Positions 1 through 5,624 of a stretch of DNA of 8,766 nucleotides are shown piece after piece (positions within the stretch are counted from its first letter, which is position 1; each line of letters starts with the position of its first letter). This DNA is from an uncultured Mycoplasmatota bacterium (GTDB lineage: Bacteria; Bacillota_I; Bacilli_A; RF39; UBA660), in NCBI GenBank assembly GCA_900556025.1, contig USNG01000047.1, forward strand, positions 1 to 8,766. The letters run 5' to 3'. The translations under genes were made by a program, and so were the position numbers. The notes below the pieces were generated by a model. That model did no database searches, was not told the origin of the DNA, and saw nothing but the letters and a program-made list of their open reading frames with translations.

Positions 1-826
1 TAGGGTTATTTAAAATATATTCAAGTAATTTAATTGATTTTGCAAAATAATACCCATCGGCAATTCTTTCATCTATATTAACACCAAATTCAACTATTTT
101 ACGAATCTCTTTTTTCCCATTAATCACAACTACTTCATCCTTAATTTCTCCCATAGTGGCAAGTGTAGAACATGTACCAAAATCATTAATATTATGATAT
201 ATTGCCCCACATTTAATTGAACCAAGATTTGATACAATCATACTGCTATAGTAAATATTGTCTTTTGTAAGTGATGAAGGAAGCACACCATGCCTGTCAC
301 ACCACTTAAATATTCCCACTATAGGGACTCTTAAAATATTTGGTAATTTTCCAAGTATATCTATCGCTTTATTTGCGCCAGCTTTTTCTTCATTACCATG
401 TCGAATAACACTTACTTTCTCCCTAATTTTGTTTGACAAAGAAATAATATTGTCATTTTCTTTAATTGATAAAATGACCATTATTTCTTCACTTTTATCT
501 GTAAATTCTAATTTTGCAACAAAGGAAATAGTTAAATCGTTATGCTTATATATATGTCTGTTAGCAACGAAATAATTTAATTTTTCTCTATTATATACAA
601 CTTTTCCTAATGCAGTTACAAACGCATGAAAATATGAAAGTTCAATACCATCAGATTTTCTTTTATTTATATATTTCACTAAATTAGTAACATCAACTTT
701 TTGGTTAATATATACATCACTATCACATCTTCTTGGCTTAAGGTCAATACTTATTTGTGATAGTCCACTTACATTTTCTACTCTTTTACCATCTTTTCTA
801 TCTATAAATAATTTTCTTTTTTGCAT
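1..826 (-). CDS. Stand-alone E2-like (2-oxoacid dehydrogenase type) acyltransferase, C-terminus off the window
   Basis: This reading frame has no stop codon from ATG 826-824 to the window edge and gives 275 residues (MQKRKLFIDRKDGKR...). The fold looks like the trimeric acyltransferase catalytic domain of 2-oxoacid dehydrogenase E2 and chloramphenicol acetyltransferase. It shows the E2-like stretches SYFHAFVTAL (64-73), SSMIVSNLGSI (194-204) and DERIADGYYFAKSIKL (252-267). There is no lipoyl domain, no peripheral-subunit-binding domain and no neighbouring E1 or E3, so it is not an ordinary E2 subunit. The canonical HxxxDG active-site His is Glu253, while Asp257-Gly258 remain. From memory, stand-alone Bacillota relatives of about 290-300 residues often carry DERIxDG, so this may be a family trait rather than a lesion. 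On that length only the last few residues are missing. A weak ribosome site (AGGAAAG, about 11-12 nt upstream) precedes the ATG. Family is fairly sure; substrate and activity are unknown. Confidence 0.75.
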   Translation of the reverse strand, partial: MQKRKLFIDRKDGKRVENVSGLSQISIDLKPRRCDSDVYINQKVDVTNLVKYINKRKSDGIELSYFHAFVTALGKVVYNREKLNYFVANRHIYKHNDLTISFVAKLEFTDKSEEIMVILSIKENDNIISLSNKIREKVSVIRHGNEEKAGANKAIDILGKLPNILRVPIVGIFKWCDRHGVLPSSLTKDNIYYSSMIVSNLGSIKCGAIYHNINDFGTCSTLATMGEIKDEVVVINGKKEIRKIVEFGVNIDERIADGYYFAKSIKLLEYILNNP

Positions 827-855
827 ATAACCAACTACTTTCCTATAACAATAAT

Positions 856-884
856 ATTATCACATTTGAAATTTTTTAACAATA
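856..884 (-). promoter_or_regulatory. Probable promoter of the E2-like acyltransferase gene
   Basis: Reading the minus strand, an extended -10 (TGtGATAAT) lies at 864-856. A weak -35 (TATTGT, 884-879, 17-nt spacer) precedes it. The expected transcript starts near 849, giving a leader of about 23 nt. It lies back to back with the tRNA promoter. Only the -10 is strong. Confidence 0.4.
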
Positions 885-889
885 TTTAC

Positions 890-917
890 TTGCAATACTA
901 CAAAAATATGATATAAT
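890..917 (+). promoter_or_regulatory. Promoter of tRNA-Gly
   Basis: TTGCAA (890-895) and TATAAT (912-917) are separated by 16 nt, and a TG at 909-910 makes an extended -10. Initiation is expected near 924, which leaves a 5' leader of about 47 nt for RNase P to remove. The match to a sigma-A-type promoter is good and it fits the position of the tRNA. Confidence 0.65.
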
Positions 918-970
918 ATTTCTTGTCAGGCGATTGATAAAGAAAAATTATAATGAAAGAGTCGGTTGAT

Positions 971-1044
971 GCAGATTTAGTTTAATGGTAGAACCTTAGC
1001 CTTCCAAGCTAATGATGGGAGTTCGATTCTCCTAATCTGCTCCA
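971..1044 (+). tRNA. tRNA-Gly (anticodon UCC), CCA encoded
   Basis: The 74-nt cloverleaf can be drawn directly. The acceptor stem is GCAGATT/AATCTGC, and the D arm carries the TGGTA element. The anticodon stem TTAGC/GCTAA closes the loop CTTCCAA, whose anticodon TCC reads glycine codons. The T stem GGGAG/CTCCT closes TTCGATT. After discriminator T1041, CCA is encoded in the gene (1042-1044). The gene is transcribed alone, with its own promoter and terminator. A partial inverted copy lies just downstream. Confidence 0.96.
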
Positions 1045-1057
1045 ATTTAAAAAGAAT

Positions 1058-1085
1058 ACTATGTTTTTAAAGACATAGTTTTTTT
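1058..1085 (+). terminator. Intrinsic terminator of tRNA-Gly, possibly bidirectional
   Basis: A perfect 7-bp stem ACTATGT/ACATAGT (1058-1064 with 1073-1079) with an 8-nt loop is followed by six Ts (1080-1085). On the minus strand the same stem is followed by ATTCTTTTT, so it may also stop transcription arriving from the minus-strand fragment at 1178-1576. Confidence 0.85.
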
Positions 1086-1176
1086 ATTGGAGTGCTCCCA
1101 TCATTAGCTTGAAAATATCAAAGAAATCTTGTTTTTTATAATATTTAAATATCTTAAATACTAAATCCGCATCTAC
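1086..1176 (-). pseudogene. Inverted, decayed partial copy of tRNA-Gly
   Basis: Read on the minus strand, three blocks match the neighbouring tRNA gene in the same order. Positions 1176-1161 match tRNA positions 965-980 at 14 of 16 bases (5' flank, acceptor and start of D arm). Positions 1111-1095 match tRNA 1005-1021 exactly over 17 nt (caagctaatgatgggag; anticodon 3' side, variable loop and T stem). Positions 1092-1086 match CTCCAAT at tRNA 1040-1046. The D arm to 5' anticodon stem is replaced by 49 nt of AT-rich sequence, and the T loop and 3' acceptor strand are missing, so no cloverleaf can form. With the terminator at its centre, the whole forms a large imperfect inverted duplication. 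I infer a duplicated tRNA gene left over from rearrangement. Confidence 0.55.
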
Positions 1177-1177
1177 T

Positions 1178-1576
1178 TTATTTTATATTTTGTTTTTCAA
1201 TATTTTTATCATAATTACTTTCTAGTATACAATCAAATAAATTAAACCACTTTACTTGAACACAATATCTATCTTTTTCATGTTTAGGATTATTATTTAA
1301 GTTTTTTGCTTTTGCTTGGCAAAATAAATCACTAAAATGTACACCATTATGATAATCCTCAGAATGTTTTAAAAGTATTTTTAAAACATCTCCACTTGAA
1401 ATAAATAAAAAATCATCAACTACCCCATAGATAATACCATCGATAGCCTCATACGAACTATTCCCTTGAAGTATAAACCTATATATACATTTTTTAAGAA
1501 GTTTTCTATTACTAAAACATTTACTTATATCTTCGATGTCTTGTAAATGAGTTTCCTTATATTCCATAGAACTCAT
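1178..1576 (-). CDS. Unrecognised hypothetical protein, probably a 5'-truncated gene fragment
   Basis: From ATG 1576 this frame encodes 132 residues that I cannot assign to a family. The composition looks like a real soluble protein: varied codons and a rich mix of Trp, Cys, His and Asp. Recognisable stretches are YEAIDGIIYGVVDDFLFISSG, HSEDYHNGVHFSDLF and CVQVKWFNLFDCIL. No Shine-Dalgarno motif precedes ATG 1576 or the in-frame ATG 1567. The frame stays open upstream to a stop at 1672-1670 without any ATG, GTG or TTG, and that upstream part runs antisense to ComEC-like sequence. The simplest reading is that the original 5' end was lost at a junction near 1580, leaving the C-terminal part. 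The alternative is an intact small protein with weak initiation. The 3' end runs into the tRNA relic and a possibly bidirectional terminator. Confidence 0.45.
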   Translation of the reverse strand: MSSMEYKETHLQDIEDISKCFSNRKLLKKCIYRFILQGNSSYEAIDGIIYGVVDDFLFISSGDVLKILLKHSEDYHNGVHFSDLFCQAKAKNLNNNPKHEKDRYCVQVKWFNLFDCILESNYDKNIEKQNIK

Positions 1577-1581
1577 TCTAA

Positions 1582-1744
1582 CTTTTGCTTTACCATTTTT
1601 TGTACCATCAGAATAATTATATCTTAAGTATTTATAAATAATATCTTTTTTATACCATTTGTTTCTTATTTAGTATTTCCAATTTCTTTATTATCATTTA
1701 TTTTTAATAAATTATTTTTTATACTTAACTTTTTAATATTTATT
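1582..1744 (+). pseudogene. comEC: Out-of-frame and start-less remains of the ComEC membrane domain
   Basis: In frame with the gene below, 1634-1744 reads INNIFFIPFVSYLVFPISLL and continues as hydrophobic sequence. This is the conserved end of the ComEC Competence membrane domain (F-x-P-x-V-S...FP-x-S-L-L). An in-frame TAA at 1625-1627 blocks it further upstream. Shifting frame by one base, 1582-1632 reads LLLYHFLYHQNNYILSI, which resembles the segment normally found just before it, so one frameshift probably lies near 1633. Before 1582 the similarity fades and another stop (1579-1581) appears. No usable start codon exists between 1628 and 1744. The assignment of 1634-1744 is fairly secure; that of 1582-1632 is tentative. 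Confidence 0.6.
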
Positions 1745-2716
1745 ATGGAAAAAGTATCTTACTTAAGTAGTAAAGCATTAAATATTAGTTTTATATTTAA
1801 AAAAATAAGTTTAATAGAAATTATTATTTATTATTTAATTTTAATATCATCTATTAAGCTAAATAAACGCTTATTTTTAATACTTTTATTATATATAGTA
1901 TATTTATTCATAAAACCTAATTTTAACTCTAAAATGTATGTATATTTTAATGATATAGGTCAAGGAGATAATATACTAATATTAACAGAAAATAATAATA
2001 CAATATTAATTGATACAGGAGGAAAAATAAACTATAAAAAAGAACCTTGGGCCATAAAAAATAAAGAGTCTAATCAAATGATAGACTCACTAATACCATT
2101 CTATAAAAGTTTGGGAATCAAAAAAATAGATTATCTTTTTATCACACATGGAGATACAGATCACATGGGTTATTCAATTGATTTAATTAAAAATTTTAAA
2201 GTAAAAAATGTAATTTTCAATTGTGGAGAATCTAATAAATTAGAATTAGAACTAATAAATGCTTTAAAAGATAAAAAAATCAAATATTACTCATGTATTA
2301 AAGAATTAAATATAGATAATATTAATCTAAAAATATTAAACACAAGAATATATGATAATGAAAATGATAACTCAACAGTAATATATTTTATATATAATAA
2401 TTATAAATTTCTTTTTATGGGAGACTCAAGTTTAAATAAGGAAAATGACTTAATAAATAAATATAATTTGAAAAATATAGATTTTTTAAAAGTAGGACAT
2501 CATGGTTCAAACACTTCTTCTAGTAAACATTTCATAGATATTATTAAACCAAAACATTCAATAATTAGTGTAGGTAGAAATAATAGGTATGGTCATCCAA
2601 AAGAGTCTGTATTAGATATTTTAAGTAATAGTAATATTTATAGAACAGACAAAGATGGAACTATTGAAATAGAATTAAATAAAAATGAATATAAAATTAG
2701 GACTTGTAGTCCATAA
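1745..2716 (+). CDS. comEC: 5'-truncated ComEC/Rec2: C-terminal metallo-beta-lactamase domain
   Basis: ComEC is the membrane channel and putative nuclease through which single-stranded DNA enters naturally competent cells. These 323 residues correspond only to its C-terminal part. Two membrane segments (about 22-38 and 42-57) are followed by the MBL domain with GQGDN (72-76), DTGG (90-93), THGDTDHMG (134-142), GD (226-227), HHGSNTSSS (252-260) and YGHP (282-285). The metal-binding and ComEC-specific motifs all look intact. Full ComEC proteins are usually 600-800 residues, so the N-terminal OB-type domain and most of the Competence membrane domain are absent. ATG 1745 lies inside the family alignment and has no Shine-Dalgarno motif. 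It is therefore probably a relic, or at best an orphan MBL protein. It is convergent with the CheD-like gene, with 16 bp between the stop codons. Confidence 0.8.
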   Translation: MEKVSYLSSKALNISFIFKKISLIEIIIYYLILISSIKLNKRLFLILLLYIVYLFIKPNFNSKMYVYFNDIGQGDNILILTENNNTILIDTGGKINYKKEPWAIKNKESNQMIDSLIPFYKSLGIKKIDYLFITHGDTDHMGYSIDLIKNFKVKNVIFNCGESNKLELELINALKDKKIKYYSCIKELNIDNINLKILNTRIYDNENDNSTVIYFIYNNYKFLFMGDSSLNKENDLINKYNLKNIDFLKVGHHGSNTSSSKHFIDIIKPKHSIISVGRNNRYGHPKESVLDILSNSNIYRTDKDGTIEIELNKNEYKIRTCSP

Positions 2717-2732
2717 AAAATTAAAATTAAAG

Positions 2733-3329
2733 CTAAAGATGTCTTGAATTTTGCTCAACAATAGTATTTCTAAATACTATGTCAGTAACATCCAATCCTG
2801 TTCTTGTGTCAAAAGCAAAATCATAGCATAATAGTCCATTAGGCATAACTGGATTTAGACTTGTCTTTAAAGGAACAAAATTTATTTTTGGATAAATTGA
2901 TGTATAGCTATCTAATAAACTTCTTATTTCATCTATTGCTTTAAAATTCTTTTGTTCAATTGCTCGATATCCAGGTACTATAACATATTCAATTTCAATG
3001 TCTGTATTTAATGGAATTTGTTTTAACATTTCTATAATAATATAAGAAATGCTATTAGGGTCAGCATGACCGCAAATACCAAATTTATTTTTTCTATCAT
3101 AAAAAAGAATTCCAAAACAAGTATCTAAAGCTTGAGTTCCTATAACAGGCTTTTCATTAGTTGAAACAACTACTTGATCCATATTTGCAATGTTAGATTG
3201 TAATCTTAATTGATTTGCTTCATTAATTAAAGAAAAAAATTCATTTGTTATTTTATCAAGACCAGATCCATCAATTTTTTTAATATATTCATCATTTTTA
3301 ATTTCTTTAAACTCATTATTTAGTTTCAT
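2733..3329 (-). CDS. CheD-fold cysteine hydrolase (deamidase-like), outside any chemotaxis locus
   Basis: This 198-residue soluble protein has at its centre IGTQALDTCFGILFYDRK, then FGICGHA. This matches the active-site region of CheD glutamine deamidases (T-x-G-L-G-S-C-V...Y-D...G-G-x-A-H). Thr65, Cys71 and His88 have the spacing of the Thr21-Cys27-His44 triad of Thermotoga CheD (6 and 17 residues), so the catalytic residues appear present. CheD deamidates receptor glutamines, but no receptor, CheA, CheC or CheY gene is in view, so the substrate here is probably different. The 60-residue N-terminal extension is predicted helical and polar. The start is supported by AAGGTGA 4 nt upstream. It diverges from the radical SAM gene across 61 bp with closely packed promoters. 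CNF1/YfiH-like relatives share this fold, so deamidation is inferred, not shown. Confidence 0.7.
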   Translation of the reverse strand: MKLNNEFKEIKNDEYIKKIDGSGLDKITNEFFSLINEANQLRLQSNIANMDQVVVSTNEKPVIGTQALDTCFGILFYDRKNKFGICGHADPNSISYIIIEMLKQIPLNTDIEIEYVIVPGYRAIEQKNFKAIDEIRSLLDSYTSIYPKINFVPLKTSLNPVMPNGLLCYDFAFDTRTGLDVTDIVFRNTIVEQNSRHL

Positions 3330-3345
3330 AAAATCACCTTTTATA

Positions 3346-3351
3346 ATTATA
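3346..3351 (-). promoter_or_regulatory. -10 element of the CheD-like gene
   Basis: The minus strand reads TGTTATAAT, an extended -10 with hexamer TATAAT at 3351-3346. The expected start near 3339 leaves a leader of about 10 nt that would begin within or at the ribosome site. No convincing -35 is visible, as is common with extended -10 promoters. Confidence 0.5.
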
Positions 3352-3362
3352 ACACATTATGC

Positions 3363-3368
3363 TATAAT
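3363..3368 (+). promoter_or_regulatory. -10 element of the radical SAM / nuclease operon
   Basis: TGCTATAAT forms an extended -10 with hexamer TATAAT at 3363-3368. TTATAA at 3341-3346 is a poor -35 at 16 nt. The hexamer sits only 11 bp from the opposing -10, so the two polymerase footprints must overlap. The GGAG at 3380-3383, 7 nt before ATG 3391, is the ribosome site. Confidence 0.5.
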
Positions 3369-3390
3369 ACATAATTAATGGAGTGGTAAT

Positions 3391-4449
3391 ATGGTTAAAG
3401 ATTTATGTTTTGAAATAATAGAAAAATGTTTAAATAATTGTAAATTTTGTTCTTCTAATTCAAATTGTAATAAAACTCAAATTATAAAATTTGAAGATTT
3501 TAAAAGAGTAATTGATTATTTTATGATGAATGGTGGTATTGAAGAATTGTCTTTATCAGGAGGAGAACCTTTTTTACATCCTGATTTAATAAAAATGGTT
3601 TCATATGCAAAATCATATGGTATAAGAACAGTTATTTTCACAAGTGGAGTTATTGAAGGTCAAGAGATTGATCCATATGATAAACAAATCATATTATCAG
3701 AATTAAATGAAGCTATTAAAGAAATAGAACAATTCGAACCTGAAAATGAATATCTAAAATCAAAAATAAAAAGATATTATGAACAATTCATTCAAAAGAA
3801 AAAATATTGTTCTATAGATAGAAAATTATTTAATGAATTAAAAAATATAGGACTAGATAAAATTGTTTTTGACATGCAAGGATATAAGTCAGAGACAGAT
3901 AGTTACTTAATGGGAAGAAATGAACAAGCAAGACAAGCATCATTAAAATCTCTTTTAGATGCACATTTTGAAGGATTAAATATAGACGTTCATTTTGTAC
4001 CTATGAAACCTAATTATAAAGAAATACTAGATTTATTAGAACTATTGGAAATTATAAAAGTTGAACAAATAAGTTTATTGAATTTTTTACCTCAAGGACG
4101 AGGAAAGTTTAATGCTGAAAATTTATCATTGACTCAAGTAGATAAACAAGAATTCTTTGAATTTTTAGAAAAAGGCAAAAAAATATTTTCTGGAAATATA
4201 AGAATTGGTCTTCCTTTTCAAGAAGTAGATATACATCAATGCAATGCAGGACTAGAAAAATTAGATATAAAATTTAATGGTGATGTTCTTCCATGTCCAG
4301 CATTCAAAGAAATCACAGCAGAAGAATGTGAAAGGTTTAATATAAAAATTCCTAATATATATAGAAATCTAGAAGATATAAAAATACCTGGACATGGTAA
4401 ACGCACTAGACAATTATGCAAACAAATTTATGAGATGAGAACAAAATAA
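3391..4449 (+). CDS. Radical SAM protein with SPASM/twitch-like C-terminus
   Basis: Radical SAM enzymes use a 4Fe-4S cluster to cleave S-adenosylmethionine and start radical chemistry. In this 352-residue protein Cys13-x3-Cys17-x2-Cys20 supplies that cluster, and SGGEP (56-60) is the SAM-contacting motif. LNFLPQGRG (230-238) is typical of SPASM-class relatives. In the C-terminal part Cys284-x12-Gly-x4-Cys302 fits the first SPASM motif (CX9-15GX4C). Only Cys313 and Cys343 follow, which suggests one auxiliary cluster (twitch-like) rather than two. Residues about 87-143 form a charged, helical insertion (EGQEIDPYDK...QKKKYC) where the barrel would normally continue directly. Many SPASM enzymes modify peptides, but no precursor peptide gene is visible nearby. 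It is the first gene of a probable operon, 31 bp before the nuclease. The substrate is unknown. Confidence 0.88.
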   Translation: MVKDLCFEIIEKCLNNCKFCSSNSNCNKTQIIKFEDFKRVIDYFMMNGGIEELSLSGGEPFLHPDLIKMVSYAKSYGIRTVIFTSGVIEGQEIDPYDKQIILSELNEAIKEIEQFEPENEYLKSKIKRYYEQFIQKKKYCSIDRKLFNELKNIGLDKIVFDMQGYKSETDSYLMGRNEQARQASLKSLLDAHFEGLNIDVHFVPMKPNYKEILDLLELLEIIKVEQISLLNFLPQGRGKFNAENLSLTQVDKQEFFEFLEKGKKIFSGNIRIGLPFQEVDIHQCNAGLEKLDIKFNGDVLPCPAFKEITAEECERFNIKIPNIYRNLEDIKIPGHGKRTRQLCKQIYEMRTK

Positions 4450-4480
4450 TAATATTAAAATTTTATAGAAAGGAGTGATA

Positions 4481-5371
4481 ATGGATTATTATGAAACTAT
4501 AAAATATAAAATAATTAATAACGAAATTTATTGTAAAGTTAAGGACTATTCAAAAGAAAGAAATACTGTTATTACATATTTTGAAATAGGAAGTTTGCTT
4601 AATGAAGCTAACGGAAAATATGGTGATAAAATAATAAATGAATATTCTGAGAAATTAACTTTAGAAGTTGGCAAGAAGTACAATAGAAGTACTTTATACA
4701 GAATGAAACAATTATTTTTAATATTTAGTAATGAAAAAATCGCACCATTGGTGCAACAATTAAATTGGAGTCATTGCTTAATTTTGATACCAATTAAAGA
4801 TATTGATAAAATATATTATTATGCTTCACAAGTAGCACTAAAAAAACTGTCAAAGCGCCAACTAGAAGAAATTGTGAAAAATAAAGAATACGATAGATTA
4901 TCAAACGAAGCAAAGAATAAATTAATAACTGAAGAAAAACTTCAAATAAGCGATACTATTCCTAATCCAATATTAATAAAAAATAAACACAATGGTGAAA
5001 TAATTAATGAAAAAATATTACATAAGTTGATACTAGAAGACATAGAATCATTCATGAAAGAACTAGGTAATTCATTTTGTTTTATAGGTAGTCAATATAA
5101 AATAAAAATTGGAGATAGATATAATTATATTGATTTACTTCTCTTTAATATAAAATATAATGCATATGTAGTTGTTGAATTAAAAATAACAGAATTTAAA
5201 GTAGAATATATTTCTCAAGTACAAAAATACATGAATTATATAGACAAGAACATTAAAGAAATACATAATAATCAAACAATTGGTATTTTGATTTGTAAAA
5301 AAGAGAATAAATTTGTAATAGAATATTGTTCTGATAATAGAATTATAATTAGAAAATATAATATAATTTAA
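4481..5371 (+). CDS. DUF1016/YhcG-type PDDEXK nuclease
   Basis: This 296-residue protein has the YhcG architecture. An N-terminal DUF1016 helical domain (about 5-150) shows YFEIGSLLNEANGKYGDKII, YNRSTLYRMKQLF, LNWSHCLILI and YYYASQVALKKLSKRQLEE. A C-terminal PDDEXK nuclease domain (about 170-285) carries Asp218 in YIDLLLFN and Glu233-x-Lys235 in VVVELK, with a following QVQKY helix (246-250). The catalytic set is complete, so an active nuclease is likely. YhcG proteins are usually about 340-370 residues, and this one lacks the usual extended tail after IRKYNII. GAAAGGAG ends 5 nt before ATG 4481, so I chose this start; a GTG at 4475 would sit inside the ribosome site. The family is common in restriction and defence islands, often beside type I restriction genes, but its role is poorly known. 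It is probably co-transcribed with the radical SAM gene. Confidence 0.9.
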   Translation: MDYYETIKYKIINNEIYCKVKDYSKERNTVITYFEIGSLLNEANGKYGDKIINEYSEKLTLEVGKKYNRSTLYRMKQLFLIFSNEKIAPLVQQLNWSHCLILIPIKDIDKIYYYASQVALKKLSKRQLEEIVKNKEYDRLSNEAKNKLITEEKLQISDTIPNPILIKNKHNGEIINEKILHKLILEDIESFMKELGNSFCFIGSQYKIKIGDRYNYIDLLLFNIKYNAYVVVELKITEFKVEYISQVQKYMNYIDKNIKEIHNNQTIGILICKKENKFVIEYCSDNRIIIRKYNII

Positions 5372-5423
5372 AATATAGGCATTATCAATTATTAAAGAAC
5401 TTATTTATCACATACAATATAGT

Positions 5424-5450
5424 AGATAGTAAAAGAAATAAATACTATCT
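5424..5450. repeat. Perfect 8-bp inverted repeat in the gap after the nuclease gene
   Basis: AGATAGTA (5424-5431) and TACTATCT (5443-5450) can pair around an 11-nt A-rich loop. There is no T run on either side, so it is not a normal terminator. It could be a 3' RNA structure or a protein site. The rest of 5372-5583 shows no gene, only short AT-rich sequence and a small ACACC/GGTGT inverted repeat (5558-5570). Confidence 0.35.
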
Positions 5451-5583
5451 AAAAATCCTTATTAGAAGTATACAAATTAAACAGTAGAATATAATAATAC
5501 TATCCGACTAATAAATAATATGAACATTCTTAACTATAATCCATAAAATATTAATGGACACCAATGGTGTTTAATATAGATTT

Positions 5584-5615
5584 GAGACACTAAAATAAAG
5601 TGTCTCTTTATTATT
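5584..5615 (+). terminator. Intrinsic terminator between the nuclease and xerD genes
   Basis: A perfect 8-bp stem GAGACACT/AGTGTCTC (5584-5591 with 5599-5606) with a 7-nt loop is followed by the T-rich run TTTATTATT. It closes the cassette transcript and isolates xerD, whose promoter follows directly. Confidence 0.8.
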
Positions 5616-5624
5616 TTTATTTTT

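Noticed and set aside
258..575. Plus-strand open frame of 105 codons
   Set aside because: It lies wholly antisense to the E2-like acyltransferase, has no ribosome site, and its protein is unlike any family; it is a shadow of the real gene.
4236..4421. Minus-strand open frame of 61 codons
   Set aside because: Antisense to the conserved SPASM-like end of the radical SAM gene, with no initiation signal.
4475..4480. GTG start for the DUF1016 nuclease
   Set aside because: The GTG overlaps the AGGAG ribosome site, which is correctly placed for ATG 4481.
4740..4757. Palindrome GCACCATTGGTGC
   Set aside because: It lies inside the nuclease coding sequence in a conserved part (IAPLVQQLNW), so it is explained by codons.
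5490..5515. Possible dif site (AGTAGAATATAATAATACTAT) in the gap upstream of xerD
   Set aside because: The core is AT-rich like Bacillota dif, but the arms do not match the known half-sites, notably the TTATGTAAACT arm.
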